A stretch of 64,000 bases of DNA from Ignavibacteria bacterium (GTDB taxonomy: Bacteria; Bacteroidota; Ignavibacteria; Tepidaquicellales; Tepidaquicellaceae): NCBI GenBank assembly GCA_016719565.1, contig JADJYU010000005.1, positions 496,001-560,000 of the forward strand, in the 5' to 3' direction. Under the pieces are notes generated by a model, which saw only the letters and a list, made by a program, of their open reading frames with translations, did not search any database and had not been told where the DNA came from. The position numbers were made by a program, and so were the translations under genes. Every line of letters begins with the position of its first letter. Positions within the stretch are counted from its first letter, which is position 1. Of this stretch, positions 48,358 through 58,000 are shown in pieces.

Positions 48358-51300
48358 TTATGGTCTTATGACACCTACAAAATTTAACCCGTTATTATCC
48401 GCAAACACAGCGTCATCAAGGTCAGTTACTCTGTCGCCGTTTACATCCGTCGGCAGATATCCCGATGCAAAATTGAATGCCTCATTGTCGATGAGACTTC
48501 CGTCTGTCAGATCAACTGTCCCGTCCTGATTTACGTCGCCGCTGTACAGACAAAACTTTGCGCCTTTTAGTACCATATTATTTCCGAATGCCTGACTTGC
48601 AGCAAGTGTGAAATCATATTTTAAAGTAGCGCCGACTGTATATGACTGCCCTGTCATGCTCCACGTTTCAATAGAATTTCGATGCTTAAGCTGAATGTAA
48701 TATGTCCCGGTCGGAGCACTGGCAAATATGTATCCTGCTGCGAATGTTACAGAATCCAGAATTGATTTTGCGGAATCTACTATATTATATGGTGATGCAG
48801 TATTTCTGAAAAATGCTCTTACTGTATCTCTCATATTTAATTTATTAATTCCCGTATTATAAAATGCTTCCATTATTGTACTAATTACAGCGGAAACTCC
48901 GGATGAATCCGCTGACCATCTTGAGAAAGAAGTCAGTCCCGAAAGTGTAATTTCGTTTGTTACAATATTGACACTTCCGCCCATATTAAGCCAGGTGCTT
49001 CCTGAGTTTGTAGATTTGAATAATTTCAGTGAAGGCTCGGGTTTTCCGTTCAATTCAGTATCATCGAATTTATAAACAAGTGTGGCATTAAGTCCGGAAT
49101 TGTTGGCCGGAGTAATGTCAAAATATCTTCTGATACTTGTTCCGCCGCTGAGCCCTGTCTGAACAGTATGTCCTCTTCTGATCTCAGTACTTCCCAGATT
49201 GGAAGAAGACGTTAAAACAGCTCCCATTCCGGCTACATTCAAACTACCCGGAGAGTTTATATTCCGGGTAGTTGAAATATAACCTGTTGTTCCGAAAACA
49301 GTATTACCCGGGGTTTCGGTCATATATCCATCCGGAGTAATTGTAATTATCCTTCCGTTCAAATTAAGATCGCCCTGAATAACGGAAAGTGTATCCGGTA
49401 TTGTGATATTTCCAAGCAGTGTTGCCCCGGCTGGATTATTAATTTTTATTCCGGCGTAATTTATGTTTGTTACAGAAACACTCTGAAGACCGGTACCATT
49501 ATAAATTATAGCACTGTTAGATGTAATAAAAGTACCGTTTTGCGCGATTGGATTTGACGCTGTGAAGCCGGCCATGCTGTTACTAATGTCGAATGCTCCT
49601 CCTGAATTTATTGTCATGTTCCAGAACTGATGATTGCTGTTAAGTGTAACTGCTGCACCGGTCAGGATGCTTGTATTTGATGTAAATGAACCGGTCCCGG
49701 ACAGAGCTGCAACTGAATTAAATCTAAAAAACCGGTGACTGACCAATCCGTTATTTACGAATGAAGACCCGTAGAAAGTAAAGATTTTGCTGACTGATGT
49801 ATGCGATGTAATTGTTCCGTTATTTATTACATTTCCATAGACATCAAGACTGAAATTTTGGTTAAAAAATGTCAGATATGAACCTAAAGTTCCTCCTGAG
49901 TCAATTGTAACATCTCCGAATAATTTCCCCAGATAAGGAGATGAAAGATCGGTTGCTGTTACAGTGCTCCCTGAAGTTACTTTTAAAGGCGCATTAAAAG
50001 CTGAACCTCCTCTTAAGTTAAAAGTCACCGTATTCTGAGTCTTGAATAAACCTGAATTCGCTATTGTCGCGCCGCTGTTAAGCACTAAAGTTCCTGAAGT
50101 ATAATTGATTGTATAACCGTTCGGATCAAGTACTGCTCCGGAAGTAAAAATGAATTGATTTGAAGGAGAGAAAGTAACATTTGAAAGCAGAGTAATATTT
50201 CCGTTTGCCCCGATAGCCATATAATTAGTTGGAGTAAATGCTCCTGATCCTGTTACTGTACAAACAGAATCCATTGTAAATATTGCTGAGTTTATAGTGC
50301 CGTTATTTATAAGTACAGAACCTTTGAAAGTATGTCTCTTATTACCATTTTGCGCAATTGATGTTAATGTCCCGTTGTTCGTTAAATTTCCATAGTATTC
50401 AAGCGTGTATGCTGTATTGGAAGATGTCAGAAATGTTCCGAGTATTCCCCCGGCATCTACTGTCACGTCACCGTATAATCTTCCGATATATGGTGATGTA
50501 AAATCAGTTGCTCTTAATGTACTTCCTGAAGTTACATTCAAAGGCGCATTAAAAGCTGAACCTGCTCTTAAATTAAATGTAACTGCGTTTTGAGTTCTGA
50601 CTAAACCTGAATTTAAAATTGTACCGCCGTTTTGAATTTCTAAAGTCCCTGAGGTATAGTTAACAGTATTACCGTTCGGATTCAGAATTCCGCCTGTCAA
50701 AATATAAAAATCACCTCCGGGAGAAAAATTAACATCTGAAAGCAGTGTAATATTTCCGTTTGTTCCGACAGACAGATAGTTAGTAGGAGAGAAAGTTCCG
50801 GTCCCTGAAACAGTCGCAGTAGAATCCATATTAAAAATTGACGGATTTATGACGCCGTTATTAATAAGTACAGCACCTTTGAAAGTATGTCTTTTATTAT
50901 CTGCTACTGCCGGAGCGGATGTAATAGTACCGTTGTTTGTTAAATTTCCATAAAATTCAAGATTATAATCAGCGTTATGAAATGACAAATATGAACCTAA
51001 TATTGCTCCCGAGTCAACAGTAACCGGTCCGTATAATCTTCCAATCCGGGGAGCTGTAAGATCCGTTGCTCTGACGGAACCCGAAGCTATTCTCAACCCG
51101 GCGCTGAAGATTCCGGAGGATTTTAAATCCATTGTCATCGGTCCCTGCACTTTAAAAGTACCTGCGCCGGAAACTGTCGCCCCAATAAGTGTAAAAGTAC
51201 TTGCATTTCCGGGATAAGTTAAGGTAATACCGGAATTTATTGAAAGCGTTGCTCCGGTTTGAATTGTAATCTGATCTGCAGTGACATCAGCTGTTACAGT

Positions 51301-51525
51301 TACGACATAGGGAGGAAATAAATTAATAGTACCGCTTAGATTATCCGGAGTAATAGTTGCCGCAATCCAGTTAGCCCCGCCGTTCGTTGACATCTCCCAG
51401 GTAGAAGTCGAATTCCAGTCGCCTGACACAATGCTTCTGAATAATTCATTAGCTGAAAAGACAGGTTTCCCTGTTGTAGTAATTATTGCAAAGATAAACA
51501 GGAAGGAAATAATTTTTTTTTTCAT
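48358..51525 (-). CDS. Secreted repetitive beta-rich adhesin-like protein with dockerin-like tail
   Basis: The 1,055-residue product has a signal peptide (MKKKIISFLFIFAIITTTGK, cleavage near FSANE). Residues ~30-95 have the GDWNSTSTWE opening common in Bacteroidota adhesin-like proteins. Then about four degenerate ~140-residue repeats run from ~130 to ~640, each with SGSxxxATDL, YLGKLFGDVTIDSGGTLGSY and NNGTI elements, reading as beta-solenoid. After a less repetitive part (~640-880) comes the shared cassette (HRNSIETWSM, DVNQDGTVDLTD, DVNGDRVTDLDD, end GVIRP); Arg replaces Gly at position 6 of the second loop. Its promoter side carries an IS4-type insertion. Confidence 0.85.
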   Translation of the reverse strand: MKKKIISFLFIFAIITTTGKPVFSANELFRSIVSGDWNSTSTWEMSTNGGANWIAATITPDNLSGTINLFPPYVVTVTADVTADQITIQTGATLSINSGITLTYPGNASTFTLIGATVSGAGTFKVQGPMTMDLKSSGIFSAGLRIASGSVRATDLTAPRIGRLYGPVTVDSGAILGSYLSFHNADYNLEFYGNLTNNGTITSAPAVADNKRHTFKGAVLINNGVINPSIFNMDSTATVSGTGTFSPTNYLSVGTNGNITLLSDVNFSPGGDFYILTGGILNPNGNTVNYTSGTLEIQNGGTILNSGLVRTQNAVTFNLRAGSAFNAPLNVTSGSTLRATDFTSPYIGRLYGDVTVDAGGILGTFLTSSNTAYTLEYYGNLTNNGTLTSIAQNGNKRHTFKGSVLINNGTINSAIFTMDSVCTVTGSGAFTPTNYMAIGANGNITLLSNVTFSPSNQFIFTSGAVLDPNGYTINYTSGTLVLNSGATIANSGLFKTQNTVTFNLRGGSAFNAPLKVTSGSTVTATDLSSPYLGKLFGDVTIDSGGTLGSYLTFFNQNFSLDVYGNVINNGTITSHTSVSKIFTFYGSSFVNNGLVSHRFFRFNSVAALSGTGSFTSNTSILTGAAVTLNSNHQFWNMTINSGGAFDISNSMAGFTASNPIAQNGTFITSNSAIIYNGTGLQSVSVTNINYAGIKINNPAGATLLGNITIPDTLSVIQGDLNLNGRIITITPDGYMTETPGNTVFGTTGYISTTRNINSPGSLNVAGMGAVLTSSSNLGSTEIRRGHTVQTGLSGGTSIRRYFDITPANNSGLNATLVYKFDDTELNGKPEPSLKLFKSTNSGSTWLNMGGSVNIVTNEITLSGLTSFSRWSADSSGVSAVISTIMEAFYNTGINKLNMRDTVRAFFRNTASPYNIVDSAKSILDSVTFAAGYIFASAPTGTYYIQLKHRNSIETWSMTGQSYTVGATLKYDFTLAASQAFGNNMVLKGAKFCLYSGDVNQDGTVDLTDGSLIDNEAFNFASGYLPTDVNGDRVTDLDDAVFADNNGLNFVGVIRP

Positions 51526-51593
51526 TTTTCGCCTTTCAATGAATGTTTGATTATTTAAATGTTTGAATATTTTATTATGAAATTTTAAGATTC

Positions 51594-51617
51594 TAACTAT
51601 TAACTATTAACTATTAA
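51594..51617. repeat. Heptanucleotide tract left of the IS
   Basis: About three units of CTATTAA directly abut the left inverted repeat of the IS, and about three more (52722-52746) abut the right one. Together they look like one original tract of the heptamer seen at 17535, about 70 bp upstream of the gene start at 51525, split by the insertion. Confidence 0.88.
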
Positions 51618-52721
51618 CTGAAGTTACGCAAAGCTAAAATATGTTTGATTTTAAATTCCATTTTAAGTTTTTTTGTATAATGCAATCAAGAAGTACTAAT
51701 CTTATTTTGTAAATTGTGGTAATATTTTTTTTGATTCTAAATTCTTCAAGCTGACAAAAAGCAATTAATACAAAATAGATGTGATTTACCTGGGCTGTTT
51801 TAGTTCTAGATGGACAACCTTCAATCATAAGCTCTGATTTTAGAATTTTAAAGAATTCTTCAATTATTTGTCGTTTTCTATATAGTTTTCGAATTATAGA
51901 AGACTCTAATTTAATATCACTGGTTGCCCAGTAATTATCATTTTGTTTTGTAACTTTTACTTTAACTCTAACTTTTTTCTGATACATTTGACCAGTTTTA
52001 TTTCCGTATCTGTAACTAAAGAAATCTTTAACTTGAACATCATTTATCAGGCGGTTAGATTTTATTTTTGCGATCCAATGCCATCTGAATTTACGAATCA
52101 GTTTTAATAATTTTGCAGCCGGATAAAAAGAATCCATTAAAACATAATCTGGATTTACTTTGTAAAAATTTTTAGCATCTTTCAAAATATCCATAGCCAG
52201 ATCAATGCGGGATTTTTTGTCATCAATGTTCATTAGGCGAAAGCCAATTGGGAAACGGGTGTTACCGTCAGTCCAGATAACAAATACAGCATTTAGACCA
52301 AGCAAAGATTTTTTGTCGCTGGGTGAATAAACCCAAGTTAATAATTCAAGTTCTTTACTAAACGGCTTAGCGAGTATTGTATCGTCAATGATTAAGAACG
52401 TTTTTTTTCTTTTTGATTTATTGTAGTTTAAATCAAATTTCTTGCTGATCAGATGACCATATTTTTGTTTTAAAAATAAATTCCATTTCTGCTCCATCTG
52501 CAATAATCGTTGCAGCTTATCGTGTGAGATACAAGAGCATTTGGAATCAACAACTATATTGTTGTTATAGATTTTAGAAATTTTAACACATGTTGGACTA
52601 AAATTTCTAAAACAAATAGAATTTATATAAGCAAATAAGGCGGTTTTGAAAATTAGTTTGTTCATAACAACTATATAACCGCTTTATTTTGCTTATAGTT
52701 TTCATCTTTGCGTAACTTCAG
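51618..52721 (-). mobile_element. Complete IS4-superfamily insertion sequence, 1,104 bp
   Basis: Perfect 16-bp terminal inverted repeats, CTGAAGTTACGCAAAG at 51618-51633 and its complement at 52706-52721, enclose a single transposase gene. Both flanks are the same 7-bp tandem repeat (CTATTAA), so a target duplication of 7 bp fits but cannot be told from the host repeat. The element sits between the secreted-protein gene start (51525) and its divergent helical partner (53049). Confidence 0.93.
51634..52665 (-). CDS. IS4-type DDE transposase
   Basis: The 343-residue protein has the RNase-H-like DDE core: Asp94/Asp95 in IIDDTILAKP, Asp178 in VLMDSFYPAAKLL, and the YREK signature complete as Tyr262, Arg265, Glu269, Lys276 (YRKRQIIEEFFKILK), spaced exactly Y-2-R-3-E-6-K as in IS4-superfamily enzymes. 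The coding region begins about 40 bp inside one inverted repeat and its stop abuts the other. No internal stop or frameshift is seen, so it is probably functional. Cut-and-paste transposition is expected from the family. Confidence 0.93.
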   Translation of the reverse strand: MNKLIFKTALFAYINSICFRNFSPTCVKISKIYNNNIVVDSKCSCISHDKLQRLLQMEQKWNLFLKQKYGHLISKKFDLNYNKSKRKKTFLIIDDTILAKPFSKELELLTWVYSPSDKKSLLGLNAVFVIWTDGNTRFPIGFRLMNIDDKKSRIDLAMDILKDAKNFYKVNPDYVLMDSFYPAAKLLKLIRKFRWHWIAKIKSNRLINDVQVKDFFSYRYGNKTGQMYQKKVRVKVKVTKQNDNYWATSDIKLESSIIRKLYRKRQIIEEFFKILKSELMIEGCPSRTKTAQVNHIYFVLIAFCQLEEFRIKKNITTIYKIRLVLLDCIIQKNLKWNLKSNIF

Positions 52722-52746
52722 CTATTAACTATTAACTATTAACTAC

Positions 52747-53048
52747 TAACTCTATAGATTTGTAAACAGGGGGAATATTAAAATCGGTAATAAGTCTAAA
52801 CATTCGGAACGCCTTGGAAACAAATTAAAAATTATTTATAAAAATTGTCAAAGAAAAAAAATCAGGGTTTTAGGAATAGGCATTCCGGATAAGATTAAAT
52901 TATAAATTAAAAATACGGTATTTTTTATGTTTTTGGCATTTCAGTCCTAGTAATAAAATATTCTTTAGGAATCCTTAAATAAAAATCCTTTAATTTTTTT
53001 AGTATTTAAATTATCTTTCGCACACTTAAGCTCTTAATTTAATATTTA
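52747..53048. other. 302-bp AT-rich spacer upstream of 53049
   Basis: AT-rich sequence without an open frame. It must hold the promoter of the helical gene at 53049, but I see no convincing -33/-7 pair and no Shine-Dalgarno before the ATG. Confidence 0.4.
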
Positions 53049-54476
53049 ATGCAGAATACCCGTTTAATAAAATTTCTCAGAACTTTAAATAATAATGAGA
53101 TCCGGCAGTTCAGGGATTTTGTAAACTCTCCCGCTTTCAATAAGAATAAAAACATTTCGGATCTTTTTGACATACTTTATAGATATTATCCGGATTTTGA
53201 ATCACCGGAAATGAATGAGGAAAGTCTTTTTCAAATAATCTTTGAAAATGAGAAGTATCAATATTTTAAAATTAAGAATCTTATTTCCGACCTGTTCGGA
53301 CTTGGCAAAGAATTTCTTGCAATCAGTGTTTTCAGAAAAGACAATCATCTCAATGAAAAATTTCTGCTTTCTGAACTCAGGAAAAGAAACCTGGATGCTG
53401 CATTTGAACAGACATATAAGTTTGCTGACAAATCCCTTGAAAAAACAGAAGCAAAAGATGAATTTTATTTTCTCCGGAAGCTGGATCTTCAGACTGAAAT
53501 AATGTCTTACTATTCTCCCAAAAAACCCAACGTAAATTTCCATTATTTTCAGGAAAGGCTTGATCTGTTTGTTAACTATTCATTAATTTTCCTGCTTAAG
53601 CTGTATAACATTATGCTTCATGAAAAGAATCAGAATAATTACAGCTTTGATATGAAAATGTTTAACAATGTAATGGAATACCTAAAAGACAGTTCTTTCG
53701 ATGGCAATCCTACACTGGAAGTATATTATAATATCCTCCTTATGGAAATAACAAAGGATGAAAAATATTTTTATACGCTGAAAGATTTAAAGAATAAATA
53801 CAGAGACTGTCTTAATCCATTTGACAACTATATGCTTTATCTTCACATGGATTCATTTTGCTCCACTGCATACAATGAGTATTGCAGGACCGATCTGTTT
53901 AATGAACAGTTTTTACTGGTAAAGGAAAATTTAATGTACCGGATACCCGAACAGGATAAGGTCCTGTATCCGGATTTTCTGAATGAAGTGAAAAAAGCAG
54001 TAAGAGTAAATGAGTTTGAATGGGCTGAAGATTACATAAAAAAATATAAACACATTCTTACTGATGAGATTGATAACACTCTTAATTTTTGTTATGGATT
54101 TATTTCATATAGAAAAGGTGAACTTGATAAAGCGCTGGAATATTTTTCAAAAACCGGCTTTTCAAATTTTATAATTAAAATACAGGTAAAGATACTGCTT
54201 CTTCAGATTTGTATTGATAAGGAATATTATGAACAAGCGGAATTAATGATTGATACTTTCAGACATTATCTTTCAAGAGAAAAGTCTGTGCTCGATTCTA
54301 TCAAAAAATCTATTCTTGAGTTTTTGAGGATCACATCAGATCTTATAAAACTGAGAACGAACATAAACGAAAAAGATAAATTATTCAAAACAGTAAAAAT
54401 TAAAAACGATATCGAGAATATGAGCAATAACAGATTTGGTATAAAACTTTGGCTCAGAGAAAAAGCAAATATTTAA
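53049..54476 (+). CDS. Helical partner-family protein, function unknown
   Basis: A 475-residue helical protein beginning MQNTRLIKFLRTLNNNEI, with NSPAFNKNKN near residue 27 (Ala for the usual Tyr), FKIKNLISDLFGLGKEFL near 75, and TPR-like helices at about 350-425 (GFISYRKGELDKALEYFSKT, QICIDKEYYEQAELMIDTFRHY). The end, KLWLREKANI, is a weak form of the family terminus. No signal peptide. Originally divergent from 48358-51525; the IS now separates them. The 3' side is the 46-bp repeat array. Confidence 0.85.
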   Translation: MQNTRLIKFLRTLNNNEIRQFRDFVNSPAFNKNKNISDLFDILYRYYPDFESPEMNEESLFQIIFENEKYQYFKIKNLISDLFGLGKEFLAISVFRKDNHLNEKFLLSELRKRNLDAAFEQTYKFADKSLEKTEAKDEFYFLRKLDLQTEIMSYYSPKKPNVNFHYFQERLDLFVNYSLIFLLKLYNIMLHEKNQNNYSFDMKMFNNVMEYLKDSSFDGNPTLEVYYNILLMEITKDEKYFYTLKDLKNKYRDCLNPFDNYMLYLHMDSFCSTAYNEYCRTDLFNEQFLLVKENLMYRIPEQDKVLYPDFLNEVKKAVRVNEFEWAEDYIKKYKHILTDEIDNTLNFCYGFISYRKGELDKALEYFSKTGFSNFIIKIQVKILLLQICIDKEYYEQAELMIDTFRHYLSREKSVLDSIKKSILEFLRITSDLIKLRTNINEKDKLFKTVKIKNDIENMSNNRFGIKLWLREKANI

Positions 54477-54605
54477 TTTCAAATGTTAAATGCCAAATGT
54501 CAAATTATAAATGTCAAATGTCAAATTACAAATGTCAAACACTTAATTTTATTTTCAATTTATTTTTTAAAATTCACTGCTCTTTATTTGTCATTTGTCA
54601 TTTGA

Positions 54606-55030
54606 AATTAAATTACGGCTCCTTATTTGACATTTGAAATTTGCAATTTGAAATTAAATTAAGGCTCCTTATTTGACATTTGAAATTTGCAATTTGAAAT
54701 TAAATTAAGGCTCCTTATTTGACATTTGAAATTTGCAATTTGAAATTAAATTAAGGCTCCTTATTTGACATTTGAAATTTGCAATTTGAAATTAAATTAA
54801 GGCTCCTTATTTGACATTTGAAATTTGCAATTTGAAATTAAATTAAGGCTCCTTATTTGACATTTGAAATTTGCAATTTGCAATTTGAAATTAAATTAAG
54901 GCTCCTTATTTGACATTTGAAATTTGCAATTTGAAATTAAATTAAGGCTCCTTATTTGACATTTGAAATTTGCAATTTGAAATTAAATTAAGGCTCTTTA
55001 TTTGTCATTTGTAATTTGAAATTTGTAATT
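54606..55030. repeat. Direct-repeat array, 46-bp unit, about eight copies
   Basis: Units start near 54614, 54660, 54707, 54753, 54799, 54845, 54898 and 54944, with a last one at 54990. Each reads AAGGCTCCTTATTTGACATT then heptads ATTTGAA, ATTTGCA, ATTTGAA and ATTAAATT. One unit carries one extra heptad (53 bp), showing growth by single heptads. The rest of the 54477-55033 gap is the same heptads without the AAGGCTCC block. No open frame or RNA gene is recognisable. It separates convergent genes. Confidence 0.93.
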
Positions 55031-55033
55031 GAG

Positions 55034-58000
55034 TTAAGGTCTGACTACACCCACAAAATTAAACCCGTTATTATCCGCAAATACTGCATCAGCAAGGTCA
55101 GTAACATCGTCACCGTTAACATCCGTCGGAATATATCCTGAAGCAAAGTTGAATGCATCATTGTCGATGAGACTTCCGTCAGTAAGATCTATTGTCCCGT
55201 CCTGATTCACATCGCCGCTGTAAACTCCGAATCTCACCGGAGATGTATCTACCTGCTGCATATTATTTCCGTATGCTGAAGTGATCAGACTTGAAAAATC
55301 ATACATAGAGTTTGTAAGGTAGATATAACTTTGAGCTGACGAGCTCCATGTTTCAATAGTATTTCTGTGTCTGATGACAATATAATAATTTCCTGTCGGA
55401 GCGTTATAAAATTTAAAATCACCTGTTAGCGATGATCCGTTAACTATTGATTTTGATGAGTCAACGAAATTATATGGTGGAGTAGATCCTCTAAGATAAA
55501 CCGAAACGGTATCGCTCAAATTCATATTGTTATTAGAAGCATCATAAAATCCTTCTATGACAAGTGAGATCGAGATCTGTCCTGCGGTATTAAAATTGAC
55601 AACCGCTATATTTGAAAGTTCGCTGACATTTCCGTGGACGTCTACAGCTGCAATCTGATAATTGTAAACCGAATCATCTTCAACATTCGGATCATTAAAA
55701 ATTATGTTCGCTGAAATACCAAGTTCAATTCCGTTCCGGTAAATAATGTAGTAACCGAGATCCGGTTCTTCATTTTCATTCCATGAAAGCTCAACAGAAT
55801 TATTATCGGGAAGAGCAGCAAGATTAAGCGGCGCTGCCGGCGCAAGATTGTCACGGCTGTAACCGGACATTATGTTTGAACGCCAGAACTGATCAGGATC
55901 AGAAGTTCTCGCAGTAACTCTGTAAAAGAAAACTCCGCTGTTTTCATCCATCGAATCATTTGGTGTATTGGCTGTGTATTGGTATTGAGAATTATAAGAC
56001 GCCGGAATTTCGATTAGTGTCTCCCAGTAAAATCCGTTAATGCCCGGAGGATCACTGATCTCTATGAGATAATCAGTGATAAGATTTTGATTTATAAAAT
56101 CAAATCCGCTTCTGTTCCATTTAATTTTAACTTTTCCTCCCTGATCGAATGGAACATCACTTACAGAACTTATCCTCGGACTGACAGTCATAGGGGAGGA
56201 AAAATATATGTAGGCGGATCCGGAGTTTGAGGCTGAAATATCGTCATTTGGTTCTCCTACTATTACATCAGAATAGCCATCATTATTTAAATCACCTGCA
56301 CCGCTAACACTGATTCCAAAAAATGAATTAGAATTTACATTATTGAGAAGTATATCGGCGGTGGAATTTGGAGAACTGCTGCCAAAATAGACTGAGGCAT
56401 ATCCTGAATTATTAGAATATCCAAACGCGCCAATTATAAAGTCATCGTAATTATCACCGTTCACATCACCTGCATCGGAAACGGTATTTCCAAAAAAATC
56501 TGCTTCATCAATGCCTGTAATTGTTAAATCTGCTGTATTATTCATAAACAGTCCTCCGTAATAAACATAAACTCTTCCTCTGTTTGTACCTCCCGGATAT
56601 CCATAAGCCCCGACTATCACATCAGAATAACCATCTCCGTTTATATCACCGGCAGCAGAAACTGATTCACCAAATAAATCGTCGGTTGATGTCCCTCCGG
56701 TGAACTGAAGATCATAGCTGTTATTTAACACACTGCCTCCGTAATATACATAAGCTTCGCCTTCGAAAGTATTTCTGCCGCTTGCTCCGATAATAATGTC
56801 ATCATATCCGTCTGCGTTCACATCACCTGCATCGGAAACTGATTTTCCAAAATTATCACCGATGCTTATTCCTGTAATGGTTAAATCAGAAATATTATTC
56901 ATGGAGTTTGATCCTAAATACAAATAGACTCTTCCCTGATTAGTGTTATAACCATTCGCTCCTACTATTACATCATCATAACCGTCATTATTGAAATCTC
57001 CCGCGCCTGAAACTGATTCTCCGAAAAAATTATTTGCAGCTCCTCCTGTCAATGTTACATCCGCTGTGTTGTTCATAGAGCTGCCGCCGTAATAGATGTA
57101 AGCTCTACCCTGAAATGTTCCGGCATTGTAACCGCTTGCTCCTACAATTACATCATCGAAACCATCGGCGTTTACATCACCGGCGCATGAAGCTGAAATT
57201 CCAAATCTGTCATTTAATGATGCTCCTGTAAGAGTTACATCTGCAACATTATTCATGGTGCTTCCTCCAAAATATATGAACGCTCTGCCCTGATTGGAAT
57301 TATAATTATATGACCCGGCTATTACATCATCAAAACCATCACCGTTTACATCGCCGGCATTGGATACACAATTACCCAAAAATTCATTTACAGTTGATCC
57401 GTTAAGAATCAGATCACTTACATCATTACCTGTCATAGAATTGAAATAAATATAAGCCCGTCCGGAAGAAGTTCCGTTCTGGTCATTCAAATTTGCAGAC
57501 ACAACAAAATCATCATTCCCGTCGCCGTTAATGTCACCGCATCCGCTGACTGAATGACCCATTCTGTCTCCGGCACTTTCTGCCGATAAAATTTTGGCAG
57601 CGCTGCTTACAGTAGATTCGTCTCCTCTGAAAAGATACGCCGATCCCTCGCCTGAATTAAAATTTGTTGCGCCGGCTATTACATCGTCATACCCGTCGCC
57701 GTTTACATCTCCGGCTGAAGATACAGATTTACCGAATTCATCTCCGATGTTCTGACCGGTAAAGACAGCATCAACAGTTGTATTCGGAGAAGCTCCCCCG
57801 TAAAGTACATATGCTCTTCCCAAATTTGCTGAATGTCCGTATCCTCCGATCACAACATCGCTATATCCGTCGCCGTTAAAATCTCCGGCATCGGATACGC
57901 TGTAACCATAGAATTCATTTGACAAAAATCCAAAAGTAATATTATCTGCCGCTGTATTCATAGAGCTGCCCCCGTAATAAATATAAGCCCTTCCTACATT

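Noticed and set aside
54606..55030. CRISPR array with 46-bp period
   Set aside because: The complete 46-bp unit repeats, leaving no variable spacer, and the sequence is low-complexity heptads.
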